From: Chitinophagaceae bacterium | Lineage (GTDB): Bacteria; Bacteroidota; Bacteroidia; Chitinophagales; Chitinophagaceae | Assembly (NCBI GenBank): GCA_947379895.1 | Contig: CANCPA010000003.1 | Coordinates: 1 to 64,000 of the forward strand | Length of the DNA stretch: 64,000 nt | Reading direction: 5' to 3' | In this document: positions 41,456-51,629 of the stretch, one piece after another | How positions within the stretch are numbered: the stretch's first letter is position 1 | How the letters are laid out: every line of letters begins with the position of its first letter | Translations under genes and position numbers: made by a program | Notes under the pieces: generated by a model | What the model saw: the letters and a program-made list of their open reading frames with translations, nothing else | Told to the model about the DNA's origin: nothing | The model's database searches: none

Positions 41456-42859
41456 ATGAAAAAGACAAATTTAAAAGCAACAATTGCAGTTGTAATGATG
41501 TGTATTGGACTAGCTCCAGTAGTAGTAATGGCTCAACAGCCAAAAATTGGTCACCTTCGGGCTTATGACCAAAGTGGAATCAACGTTTTTGAAGATTCAA
41601 AAGCAGATTCTGTGCCTTTTGATGGCGTAAAAGTAAGATGGGGTGCAGGATTCACCCAACAGTTTCAGAATTTGAAACATGAAAATTCTGGAGCAGCTAG
41701 TAGTAATGTAGGTGCATTTTCTGGTGGAGTTTCAACACCGGGTAACAAACTTAAAGTGATTACTGCAGGTTTTCAAACAGCTCAGGCTAATTTGTTTATG
41801 GATGTTCAATTAGCAGATGGTGTACGTTTAAATGTAACTTCTTATCTATCATCTAAACACCATAATGAAACTTGGGTAAAAGGTGGATACATACAATTTG
41901 ATAAATTACCACTAAAAGGTAAACTTTTTGAAGATATCATGAAGTATACTACTGTGAAAATAGGTCACTTTGAAGTTGATTATGGTGATGAACATTATCG
42001 CAGAACAGATGGTGGTCAAGCTTTATACAATCCATTTATGGAAGGAAATATCATGGATGAATTTGCAACAGAAATTGGTGGAGAAGTATATGTGAAGAAA
42101 AATGGTTTCTTTGGACTATTCGGACTTTCAAATGGTATGATTAAGGGTAATGTTGATTCATTATATGCGGCTTCTAATCCTGATGGAGAGCTTCATAAAT
42201 CTCCTTCTATTCATTTGAAATTAGGATTAGATAAAAAATTATCTGACGATTTAAGAGTAAGATTAAGTGCATCTTATTATGGTAATCAAAGTTGCGGAAG
42301 CAATACATTATTTGGTGGTGACAGAACAGGTTCTAACTATCAATATGTAATGGAATTAAACTCAACAAATCCTAGTAGCGCTACTGGTGCTGGAACTGGT
42401 CTTGCATTCTCTGGTCGTTTGAACCCTGGATTTAGCAAAAAAATTAATGCATTTATGATTAATGAATTTGTGAAATATAAAGGATTTGAATTATTTGGTA
42501 CTCAAGAAGTTTCTTCAGGAAGAACTGCATCAGAAACAAGTACTCGTAAGGCAAACCAATATTCTGTAGAAGGTCTTTACAGATTTGGTAGTGCAGAAAA
42601 AGTATTCTTAGGTGTTCGTTACAATACTGTTAAGGCTCAGTTAGCTAATAGTAAAAATGGTTTAGGTACTGCTATCTTATTCAATGGAAATGATGTAACT
42701 GTTAATAGATTTGCTATTGCAGGTGGATGGTTCTTGACTAAGAGTGTTTTATTGAAAGCAGAATATGTAAATCAAGTTTACAACGATTTTCCAACTGCTG
42801 ATTACAGATCAACTGGTAAATTCTCCGGATATGTTGTAGAAGCTGTTGTTGGTTTTTAA
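41456..42859 (+). CDS. Outer-membrane porin-like beta-barrel protein
   Basis: Signal peptide; alternating beta-strand pattern; C-terminal aromatic (VEAVVGF). Confidence 0.7.
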   Translation: MKKTNLKATIAVVMMCIGLAPVVVMAQQPKIGHLRAYDQSGINVFEDSKADSVPFDGVKVRWGAGFTQQFQNLKHENSGAASSNVGAFSGGVSTPGNKLKVITAGFQTAQANLFMDVQLADGVRLNVTSYLSSKHHNETWVKGGYIQFDKLPLKGKLFEDIMKYTTVKIGHFEVDYGDEHYRRTDGGQALYNPFMEGNIMDEFATEIGGEVYVKKNGFFGLFGLSNGMIKGNVDSLYAASNPDGELHKSPSIHLKLGLDKKLSDDLRVRLSASYYGNQSCGSNTLFGGDRTGSNYQYVMELNSTNPSSATGAGTGLAFSGRLNPGFSKKINAFMINEFVKYKGFELFGTQEVSSGRTASETSTRKANQYSVEGLYRFGSAEKVFLGVRYNTVKAQLANSKNGLGTAILFNGNDVTVNRFAIAGGWFLTKSVLLKAEYVNQVYNDFPTADYRSTGKFSGYVVEAVVGF

Positions 42860-42880
42860 TGGTTGTTTTTTTCATGTTTT

Positions 42881-42921
42881 ACAGTCAGAATGGATTAATT
42901 TTCATTCTGACTGTTTTTTTT
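42881..42921 (+). terminator. Rho-independent terminator
   Basis: acagtcagaatg...cattctgactgttttttt. Confidence 0.85.
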
Positions 42922-42950
42922 AATAGTAATTTGATTTATTTTCACAAAAT

Positions 42951-43562
42951 ATGCCGTTTCGCAAGCGATTATATTTTATTTTATTCATTCTTACAGGAAT
43001 AATAATTTCCTGGAAGGGGAGTAGTGGTGTAGGAAAAATAAAATGGATTGTCCTTAACAATGGTTCTCTACATGTAAATGGCAGTACCAATATTAATAAT
43101 TTTAGTTGTATCGTAGCCGATGATAGGCCTTTTGATACCTTGACTTGTGTTACTAATAAAGATGCAAGTGTAACTATGAATGGTGAAATAAGTCTTGACA
43201 TATACAACTTTGATTGTCATAATCCATTAATGACGGCAGACCTGAGAAAAACATTGAAAGCTAAAGAATTTCCTAAGATGAAAATTCAGTTTTTAAGTCT
43301 TAATAAGTATCCTGAAATGAAGGGAGTGCAAGAAAATATTAATGGACAAGTGAAAATTGAATTGTCTGGTGTCATTAAATCTTATGAGGTTAATTATAAA
43401 TTTATTTTAGACGATAAGAAAGTCTTGCAATTAATTGGAAATCGGAGAGTAAATTTTTCTGATTTCAATCTGACACCACCTAGAAAATTAGGGGGGATTA
43501 TCAGGGTGAATGATGTACTTGATGTAGAATTTAATTTGAAAATAAAAGTGCAAGGAGGATAG
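42951..43562 (+). CDS. YceI-like domain protein (second copy)
   Basis: NNGSLHVNGSTNINNFSC; VNFSDFNLTPPRKLGG. Confidence 0.75.
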   Translation: MPFRKRLYFILFILTGIIISWKGSSGVGKIKWIVLNNGSLHVNGSTNINNFSCIVADDRPFDTLTCVTNKDASVTMNGEISLDIYNFDCHNPLMTADLRKTLKAKEFPKMKIQFLSLNKYPEMKGVQENINGQVKIELSGVIKSYEVNYKFILDDKKVLQLIGNRRVNFSDFNLTPPRKLGGIIRVNDVLDVEFNLKIKVQGG

Positions 43563-43590
43563 AGTTACAATTAGGGAGATTTTACCACAA

Positions 43591-43712
43591 TGAAAACTAA
43601 GACTTTAGCAAAGAGACACAACGAATAATAGTTTAAACCTATATATTTACTTATTACATTAGAAAACCTTGTGTTCCTTGTTTTTACCTTGTTTACTTCG
43701 TGTTAAGAAAAA
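43591..43712. repeat. Intergenic accaca.../cttcgtgtt-type dispersed repeat (imperfect inverted)
   Basis: ttagcaaagagacacaacgaa ... ccttgtgttccttgtttttaccttgtttacttcgtgttaagaaa; resembles extragenic elements common in this phylum. Confidence 0.4.
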
Positions 43713-44126
43713 CTAAGGATTCATTTTGGAAAATACTAAACCTGCAACTGTAGCTTGAAAAAATCCATATAATAGCCAACTAAAAACCATTGTAAAAGTA
43801 ACTTCCATAGCACTATAGGTTATCCACATAATTGGTAGCAATCCCACCATAGAATATATAAAGCCAAATTCTAATCCTCTTAAAATAAAGTTTCCTTTAA
43901 GCAAAGACTTAAATCTGTCCCAAAACCAAGAAAGTGCAAAGCTGATAATAAAGGCATGTGAGAAAAATAATACATCTTTAATCCCATCTGAGTTTATTAA
44001 AGGATTATTTGCATACGCATCAATAAATAACTGAGGAAAGAATCTAACGGCTAAAAACAAGCCACCATAACTTACAACAAATAAAATGATACCAGCAATT
44101 AAGCCAACTATAAAAATCTTCTTCAT
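43713..44126 (-). CDS. Hypothetical 4-TM membrane protein
   Basis: Four hydrophobic segments. Confidence 0.6.
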   Translation of the reverse strand: MKKIFIVGLIAGIILFVVSYGGLFLAVRFFPQLFIDAYANNPLINSDGIKDVLFFSHAFIISFALSWFWDRFKSLLKGNFILRGLEFGFIYSMVGLLPIMWITYSAMEVTFTMVFSWLLYGFFQATVAGLVFSKMNP

Positions 44127-44415
44127 GTGTTTAATTTTTTAACTATCTATAGTTTTTGAGAAGTTGAATAAATTAGTAATACGCTTCAAGTCTTAAATAG
44201 TTTTTCAGCAAATTTATATTACTGAAAATAATTGCGCTACCTTTTTTTCTGTTGCATAAAAGTAGTTCAATTTGACGAATTTGTGAAAGTAAATTAAAAA
44301 ATCAAATGAAAGTTACGCTTTATAGAATTGTGAAAAAAGTGTTTTGAAAAATGTATCAATATGAATTAACTTAACACATGGAATTTCTTGCAGATAAAAA
44401 GCAGTGTTCTTGTAA

Positions 44416-44456
44416 TAAAAAAAGCCGTTAATACCGAGAAGATATTAACGACTTTT
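44416..44456 (-). terminator. Rho-independent terminator of the 44561-45247 gene
   Basis: Minus strand gtcgttaatatcttctcggtattaacggcttttttta. Confidence 0.8.
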
Positions 44457-44560
44457 AATTAATAATTCAATTAGATAGAAAGTTTAAATGATTTTCCAAT
44501 ATTGAATATAGTGAAGTCTCATATCGTTTCAAAAGTACTTTACTACACCAATCGCTCCAT

Positions 44561-45247
44561 TTATCCTTTTACAAGTATGGATACAATTTCACTCCAATTG
44601 CCAATCTGTACGTTATTATAGCGATAAATAGTCTTATAATTCCACACTTCACTTACTCCTTCAGCAGGCAAAGGTGAATTGTCGATATAATCGGGTTTAT
44701 TACTAACATCTAATTTTATAAATCCTTTTCCAATATCCTTCCATACCTCATAGCCCTCATAGTCACCTAGTGTACAATGCAATCGGGGATGCCCCACATT
44801 TGATTGTTTGGAAGAAAGGTTGGGCTTTCCGGCTATCAAATCAGTAATTACAGGTAATTTTATTAATCCCAAAGTAATTGCCATTGGCTCGGTCATCTTT
44901 CCTGTTGCCATACATAATTGAGTGATTTCTCTAAAAAAGCCAACCACGCCCTGATTGCAAATTGCAGGTATTATTGCAGGATAAACAGGTACTACAGGTA
45001 ATGCATTCATCAAAATCGATGGATTACCTGTACGTAGCAAATCCTTGTAGGACGTTAATTCTAATCCAAAATGTTTAAAATCATGCTGTTTTGTTACTAC
45101 AAATGAAAAGTACGTATGAACTAAACCCAAAGTTGTAATCTTTGCGGGAGGTAGGTTAAGTATAGCTTCATAGTCAGCATAATGTTTGAGAAATTTACCC
45201 ATTTGATCAACTAATCCATCGTCTGTGTTGTCAATTACTATTTCCAT
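44561..45247 (-). CDS. Uncharacterised 228-aa protein adjacent to the locus C array
   Basis: Helical N-terminus; C-terminal YKTIYRYNNVQIGNWSEIVSILV, Fn3-like pattern. Confidence 0.65.
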   Translation of the reverse strand: MEIVIDNTDDGLVDQMGKFLKHYADYEAILNLPPAKITTLGLVHTYFSFVVTKQHDFKHFGLELTSYKDLLRTGNPSILMNALPVVPVYPAIIPAICNQGVVGFFREITQLCMATGKMTEPMAITLGLIKLPVITDLIAGKPNLSSKQSNVGHPRLHCTLGDYEGYEVWKDIGKGFIKLDVSNKPDYIDNSPLPAEGVSEVWNYKTIYRYNNVQIGNWSEIVSILVKG

Positions 45248-45349
45248 ATTTTTTGTTTTGTAAATCCATTATAGATTTTTATGATTAATAAACTATTTAA
45301 AATTCTTTTTATGCTTATTGTACATTATTCCGCATTAGATTCTATTTTT

Positions 45350-45525
45350 TCTTTCTCGAAAAGAACTTTTTCTAACGTAAAAAGGGCTTTTTCTTATATA
45401 GAAAGAGTTCTAGCTTGTTGGAAACAACCCTTTCTATGTTGAAAACAAAACATTCTAACATAGAAAAACTTGTTTCTTCATCAGATAAAGTTGTTTCTTC
45501 TGTGGAAAAACTTCTGAATCAGACA
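45350..45525. repeat. 21-bp-period degenerate tandem array (locus C), 8 or more units
   Basis: Unit starts 45350, 45371, 45392, 45413, 45433, 45454, 45475, 45496, 45517 (spacing 21,21,21,20,21,21,21,21). Confidence 0.85.
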
Positions 45526-45809
45526 AGATTACACGCAAAAACGTGTTGTAGAACTAACTACTGCCGTAAATAAAATGAAAATTGTAAGCTTTTAGTATGA
45601 TGAGGCTAAGCAGGAAAAGTCTTTCTTTTGATATACTTTTTCTTGAACTCTGCAAATTTACATGATTTGCATATACAAGCTAAATAAATTTTAAAAAGAA
45701 TGAATATATTTTAAATAATTTTTATCATAGAGTCATTTATGCTAAAAAATATATTTATTAAATAAGTAACGATGATTTTTTGTTGAAATAGTTTTTTGTA
45801 ATTAAATAA

Positions 45810-45953
45810 CAATGTCGTTAATTTAAGGGCACTAACCGAAATTTAGGGTGTCTGCCTGAGCCTGTCGAAGGCGCACAAAGAAGTAAATAACCATAATTTA
45901 GACCGGTTTCGACAAGCTCAACCTGACAGCTGTTTCTTAACTTAACGACATTG
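45810..45953. mobile_element. MITE-like non-autonomous element, 144 bp
   Basis: TIR caatgtcgttaatttaag / revcomp caatgtcgttaagttaag (17/18); flanked by exact 10-bp direct repeats aattaaataa (45800-45809 and 45954-45963). Confidence 0.8.
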
Positions 45954-46122
45954 AATTAAATAAGATAAGCTGTTATATGCATTGCTGATTAACAGAGTCG
46001 TTCATTTTGAAAGAGCTGTCATTTCGTATATCTCATCAGGCGCATCAGAGATAAATAGAAAAGACGACCTTTACCCAATCATCATAATATACTCCGAATC
46101 GGCTTGACATAATGATTACCCC

Positions 46123-48579
46123 TTATCCTTTTTTCAAAATTCTATCAATTGCTTTTTGCTTTTCTTTTTCGCTCATTTTGCTCTTTTGTACCATTCGGTT
46201 TAGTTGGTATGATATGGTTAGTCTGTAGTTTCGAGTATTCGCTGAACTATAATTTTTGGTTGTGAAATTTGTTCCGTAAATATAAGTGGTATACTGTTGC
46301 ATACTAATTGGATCAATGATGTTAATGCCAATAATCAATCGTTTCTCGAAGAACTTTTTCTGTATACCAAAATTCAAATTAAGGTTACTACGACTACGAC
46401 CTTGAGGATCGGCAAAGTTGCTAAACTTCGCATTGCCATCAAGGGTAATTAAATTGGTAGGCATATAACTAAAGTTGAAACTTGTATAAAAACTACTGCC
46501 ATCACGATATTTAAACAACTTCTTTTCTATTTCACTATAGCTATTAAAAGTATATCCAATACTTGTATTTATTCTAAAGCGTTTTGTAAAGGTATAGCCA
46601 CCCCATGCACTCGCCTCATATTCTTGTCTATTAGCTATATTTTGCCAGGTTGCCTGTGTTTTTCCTCCATCCAATAAGCTTCTTATTTGATAAAATACAT
46701 TTTTTACCTTATTGTAACCTAGCGAGGTATTAATGTAATATTTACCCTTCATCCAACTGCAATTGAAATCGAGATTATCTGCTGTAGATGGTGATAAGTA
46801 AGGATTGCCAAATCGAATATTATTATTGTCACTATAGTCAATATTTGGGTTTAGTTGCCCTAAATTGGGTCTATTTACGCTCCCTCTATAAACAAATGCC
46901 ATATTAAAAGCCTTGCTAAACTCTTTGCGTATGGTGAGATAATGTAAAAAATTCCAGTAATCGTTGCTATTATCTTTCACATTTCCTTTCTTGTATATGA
47001 ATGATGTATATGTTTCCTCTGCTTGAGTGCCGATAATTAACCTTAAATCCTGCTGAATATTTAATGTGAAAGCAGCGCGTACAGTAGCAATGTTTTGATG
47101 AAAAAGAAAGTCGTTACTCAAAAAATCCTTCGTTTCATAACTGCTATCTTGCTTATTAAAGAAACTAGTGTTGAGGGTATTGTGATAAGTACCTAGTTGA
47201 TAAGTTGCACCTGTTGAAAAGAACAACTTTTTGGTAAATGGTTTATCATAGCCAATTCGAATATTTAATGTTTTATTATATGAATCAAAATATTGTGTTT
47301 GTGTACTATCGCCAATAATACTATTAGATGAATTTAGGTATTGTTGATAATAATCTTTGCCATTATCATTCTTGCCAACTCCTATATTTACACTTGAACG
47401 TAAAATCTCACCTATATTTTTACTCTTCCATGTATGGGAAATGGTAATGTTATGATTATAACCATTTCCATCACTACCATTGAGTCTGTTACTATTTTTG
47501 GTTGTTTGAAGTAAACTGTTTAGATTAATATATTGAGTGTTTGTAACATTATCAAAGTAGTTAATGTTGCCTTGATAAGTAAAATTGATGGCGTGTTGCT
47601 TGTTAAATTCATAATCGAATTGACTGCGCAAAGAAGGACGGGTGTTTTTATTTGTCCAAGTATTATTTGTATTGTTGTAAGAAGTGCCTGAAGTATAATA
47701 ATTAGTACGATTTGAATACCCATTTCCAACGTAGTTGTTTGCTGAAACTCCTAATACATTGTTAGTAGAAAAGTTTTTATCACGGTAACTAACATTTCCT
47801 GAAACACTTTCCTCGCCTCTTGTGCCGGCACTAATCGTAACTTTTCCTGTAAAGCCAATCTTTCCTTTTTTGGTTACAATATTGATAACACCACCTTGTT
47901 CTGTGGCATATTGAGGTTCAGGATTGGTTATTAATTCAATTTTTTCAATACTGCTACCCGGCAGACTCTCCAGCAAATCTTTTAATTGATCGGCAGTAAG
48001 GTCGGTAGGCTTATCATCGATTAATATTTTAGGCTCTTTGCCTTTTAATAAAATTTTTCCATTCGGGTCATTACTAACAAGTGGCATATTTTTTAATATT
48101 TCAGCAGTAGACGAGCCATTACTTAATGCACTCTCGCCTACATTATAGGTTATCTTACCATCTTTGTTTTCTATTAATGGTTTTTCTGAATAGACAATTA
48201 CTTCGTTCAGTTCTGAAATAGATGGGGATATTTTAATATCGCCTAAGTTAAAATCAGCACGTTCTGTTCTGAGAAAAATACTATCTAAAATAGTGTTTTT
48301 ATATCCAACAGTTTTCACAATTAATCTATAATAGCCAAGGGGAAGTTTGTCTATTTCAAATGCCCCATTTTTATCGGTGGCTTGCACTATTTTCTTTGAA
48401 GAATCAATACTCGAAACTGCAGAAACAGTAACAAATTGAATGGGTTTACCGGAAATTGCATCTACTACATTGCCAATGATTAAGCCTATGTCATGTTTAT
48501 TTGGTTTTGTTAAACTAGCTTGTGAGTATAAGTCTGTTACAAAAAGTAATATAAAAAAGTATGTAATTAAATATCTCAT
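46123..48579 (-). CDS. TonB-dependent receptor-like outer membrane protein (CarboxypepD_reg-like domain, plug, OMP_b-brl_3 barrel)
   Basis: GNVVDAISGKPIQFVTVSAVS; plug ILLKGKEPKILIDDKPTDL; barrel. Confidence 0.88.
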   Translation of the reverse strand: MRYLITYFFILLFVTDLYSQASLTKPNKHDIGLIIGNVVDAISGKPIQFVTVSAVSSIDSSKKIVQATDKNGAFEIDKLPLGYYRLIVKTVGYKNTILDSIFLRTERADFNLGDIKISPSISELNEVIVYSEKPLIENKDGKITYNVGESALSNGSSTAEILKNMPLVSNDPNGKILLKGKEPKILIDDKPTDLTADQLKDLLESLPGSSIEKIELITNPEPQYATEQGGVINIVTKKGKIGFTGKVTISAGTRGEESVSGNVSYRDKNFSTNNVLGVSANNYVGNGYSNRTNYYTSGTSYNNTNNTWTNKNTRPSLRSQFDYEFNKQHAINFTYQGNINYFDNVTNTQYINLNSLLQTTKNSNRLNGSDGNGYNHNITISHTWKSKNIGEILRSSVNIGVGKNDNGKDYYQQYLNSSNSIIGDSTQTQYFDSYNKTLNIRIGYDKPFTKKLFFSTGATYQLGTYHNTLNTSFFNKQDSSYETKDFLSNDFLFHQNIATVRAAFTLNIQQDLRLIIGTQAEETYTSFIYKKGNVKDNSNDYWNFLHYLTIRKEFSKAFNMAFVYRGSVNRPNLGQLNPNIDYSDNNNIRFGNPYLSPSTADNLDFNCSWMKGKYYINTSLGYNKVKNVFYQIRSLLDGGKTQATWQNIANRQEYEASAWGGYTFTKRFRINTSIGYTFNSYSEIEKKLFKYRDGSSFYTSFNFSYMPTNLITLDGNAKFSNFADPQGRSRSNLNLNFGIQKKFFEKRLIIGINIIDPISMQQYTTYIYGTNFTTKNYSSANTRNYRLTISYQLNRMVQKSKMSEKEKQKAIDRILKKG

Positions 48580-48841
48580 TCTTTAAAAAGTGTAATTGAA
48601 AATCCGAAACAATAAAAAAGTTGTTGTTTAATACCTAATTTCTTGATGTTCACCTAATGATTGATATAAAGGGAATTGGTTTAATTGAAATTCGGGAAAT
48701 GGCAGGAAATTGATTAATTTATATATCAGTGAACCCAATTTAACAAGAGGGCTTTATTTGGTACTATTAAATAAAATGACTTAAAAGTGAATGTTTAGCT
48801 TTAGTAATAAAAAGATTAAAATTAATTAATTTTATTGCAAT

Positions 48842-48865
48842 AATCTCACCCTTTTGGGTGAGATT
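48842..48865. promoter_or_regulatory. Perfect palindrome, copy 1: aatctcaccc tttt gggtgagatt
   Basis: 10-bp arms; same arms as 54657-54680; lies in a divergent intergenic region. Confidence 0.7.
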
Positions 48866-49050
48866 TTGAATTGATTTAATCATGAATTTTGCGTTATCAA
48901 AGAGTACTTAATAATTGTTGTAATATTTTTTAATGTGCGAATTTGAAACGATAAAATTATTTAGCAAAATACTCAGCCGTTATCTTATAAAAATCAAAAA
49001 AACTGTTTGGGTAGGAGGCGAGACTCAAAAAATAGATTGATTAAACCAAC

Positions 49051-49782
49051 GTGATTAAATTTTTTAGAGTAATTAATAAAATGAAGGATATGGAAAAATC
49101 GATTTTGTTTATTATGATTTTTATTGGAATTGTCATTGTTGGCAAATCTCAAAGTGGAATCAAATCAAAAGAGTTAAAAATCAACAGACACCCCGCTTCC
49201 CTACAATTAGGTATAGGGTCTATGGGAGTAACAGGAGATTTTAAAGTCAGAATCAGAAATAAAATTTCTCTTAGGGTAGGTGGTGCTTATGCCTCAATTG
49301 ATAATCTGAATAATTTGTCTTCACTTCCAAATTTTGTGTCGAATAATGTTACTTCGGCTACATTTACAAACACTCATTTAATGATGGAATATTCTCCATT
49401 TAAAGGAGATGGTTTTAGGCTAGTTGGTGGAGTAGGTTATTACTTCAATAGTTCTGTTACCGTGAAAATATTATCAAAGGGAACTTATTATTTTGGTAGC
49501 ATACCACTTAATACCGATGTGGTTGGAACATCAGCACTTATAGGAACTTGGAATGGGATGGCTCCTTATTTGGGCACAGGATTTTTTAAAGGTTTTCCTA
49601 AACACAGACTAAATCTAACATTAGATTTAGGTACCTATTATCTTCCACAACCTGTTGCAAGTGTTTCACAAGGTACTGGATTACTGCAAGGGAATGTAAC
49701 AAGTGTTTCGACGCTACAACAAAATATAAATGAATACAGATGGTTTCCTGTAATTCAACTCAATTTCAACGTTAAATTATAA
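49051..49782 (+). CDS. Hypothetical outer membrane beta-barrel protein
   Basis: Signal peptide; OMP-like; probable start ATG 49081 or 49090. Confidence 0.6.
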   Translation: MIKFFRVINKMKDMEKSILFIMIFIGIVIVGKSQSGIKSKELKINRHPASLQLGIGSMGVTGDFKVRIRNKISLRVGGAYASIDNLNNLSSLPNFVSNNVTSATFTNTHLMMEYSPFKGDGFRLVGGVGYYFNSSVTVKILSKGTYYFGSIPLNTDVVGTSALIGTWNGMAPYLGTGFFKGFPKHRLNLTLDLGTYYLPQPVASVSQGTGLLQGNVTSVSTLQQNINEYRWFPVIQLNFNVKL

Positions 49783-49793
49783 ATTATACAAAA

Positions 49794-51629
49794 ATGAATA
49801 ACATAAACAAATTATTTTTAGTAGTAGTGTTGGGTTTTACATTGATATCTGGATGTAAAAAAATTAGTGATGGACTTGCAATTGGTCTAAACTCGAGTAT
49901 TTCCAAGAATTATGTGGTATTACAATTTAAAGACGCAAGTAATAGTAATATTATACCCTCAGGATTAAATGTGCAAATTGTAGGCCCAGATGCTGATTAT
50001 ATTTATAATGAAGGAGGTAAAAAAGTGTTTACTGTTGGATCGAATGGGGTACTTGGCTTACAGGTAAGCCCCGAGCGTATTGTTACTAAGAGCAATCCTG
50101 TTATATTTTATGTACAGGTTTCCTCTAATAATTACCTTCCAATTACTAAAAGTGTGGTTGTAAATGCGGGAAAATTAGTGACTCAATCAACCTTTAATTT
50201 AGCGAATATAAGCAAACCAGCCCCTGGAGTAAATGTATCGCAAGTTACTTTTAACCTTGTTAATGGTGCAATACCCCAAACGTCTAAACTTTCAACTCTT
50301 GGAGTGGCCGACACTGCTTATTACGATGACGGAAATACTACGGTTTTATTGCCAATAGGGACAACATTCTCGTATTATGCATGGGTGCCTGATGGACATA
50401 TTATAACTATACCATCTAGAACAGATAGTAGTGTAAATTGGGTAACTGATTCTACACAAACTATTGGAAATACTACAACAACTTATCGACATAAACAAAC
50501 AACTTATTACCAAATACAAGCATATAGCTATCAGGAAATGCAATGGAAATTAGTAAAGTATAAAGGAAGTAGTGTGAAATGTGTATTGCAAACTCGTAAG
50601 GCACACAGTATAGATTACTCACTTTTTCCTTATGACAATCCAGATCCAATTCAAACTTTCAATTTGCTAAATGGCGAAAGTTCACGCGAGGATGAATTGT
50701 TATTTGAAAATGCTGTACAACAGTATGTAGTTGGGTTGAATTTTATTGGGGATAATGGGCGAGAAATACTCCCTGATTCAACTGCTGCTTGGTTTACAAG
50801 TTTTGTTTTGAATCCAAATGTTAAAAATAGATTAACTGGTAATCCAATTAAGGAAGGTGATTCGATAGAAGTTGGGCTCGATTACAATACAGGCTTATCA
50901 ATGAAGTCTATAATCTCAAAAACACCAGGTGGTCAATTGCGGGCAGCTTGCCAATCTCCTAGTGCAGGATATTACTATCATGCACCTTATTCAATTTCAT
51001 TTTACAATTCGTATAATACAAATATTGATTCAACAAGAACACTAGATCATTATAATACTAATTACAACCCCATTACTGGAACTTCGGTTCAAACTCCTGT
51101 ATATTTAATAACGGCTCCAATGATACCAGATCCTGAAAACTTAACTGCATCGGCATATTTAAACCTTGGCCCAACTGGCTATTATTACTCTTTTAATCCA
51201 AATGAAGGTTATAGAAGTTATTCGGGAAAGATAAGTGCAAATACACCTGTATCAAATACTTCTAGTGTGAATGTGTATTATGGCAACCAACGAATTAAGA
51301 CGAACGTAAACACTACTGATGTTTTCAATCCTCCATATAGTGTCACGTTACCACCAAAAGTTCATTATTTCTTTACTTTGACTTGTCCCAATGATAATAA
51401 AACAGCAAATCTAACTTGGAATAATGGTTATTGGTTGTCTAATCATGGTTGGCTGAGATTCAATATTAATAATGGAGATTGGAATTCTAGACTCTTTAAT
51501 CAAGGAGAATCTTTTTACCTTGAAGGTACTTCAGGAGATGACCTAATTAAAACAACTATTATTGTTAATAGTGAATATGTTCCTATAAATATTATCTCAA
51601 ATGGAAAAGATTTCTGTAAAGGGTTTTAA
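49794..51629 (+). CDS. Hypothetical lipoprotein
   Basis: VVLGFTLISGCKK lipobox. Confidence 0.65.
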   Translation: MNNINKLFLVVVLGFTLISGCKKISDGLAIGLNSSISKNYVVLQFKDASNSNIIPSGLNVQIVGPDADYIYNEGGKKVFTVGSNGVLGLQVSPERIVTKSNPVIFYVQVSSNNYLPITKSVVVNAGKLVTQSTFNLANISKPAPGVNVSQVTFNLVNGAIPQTSKLSTLGVADTAYYDDGNTTVLLPIGTTFSYYAWVPDGHIITIPSRTDSSVNWVTDSTQTIGNTTTTYRHKQTTYYQIQAYSYQEMQWKLVKYKGSSVKCVLQTRKAHSIDYSLFPYDNPDPIQTFNLLNGESSREDELLFENAVQQYVVGLNFIGDNGREILPDSTAAWFTSFVLNPNVKNRLTGNPIKEGDSIEVGLDYNTGLSMKSIISKTPGGQLRAACQSPSAGYYYHAPYSISFYNSYNTNIDSTRTLDHYNTNYNPITGTSVQTPVYLITAPMIPDPENLTASAYLNLGPTGYYYSFNPNEGYRSYSGKISANTPVSNTSSVNVYYGNQRIKTNVNTTDVFNPPYSVTLPPKVHYFFTLTCPNDNKTANLTWNNGYWLSNHGWLRFNINNGDWNSRLFNQGESFYLEGTSGDDLIKTTIIVNSEYVPINIISNGKDFCKGF

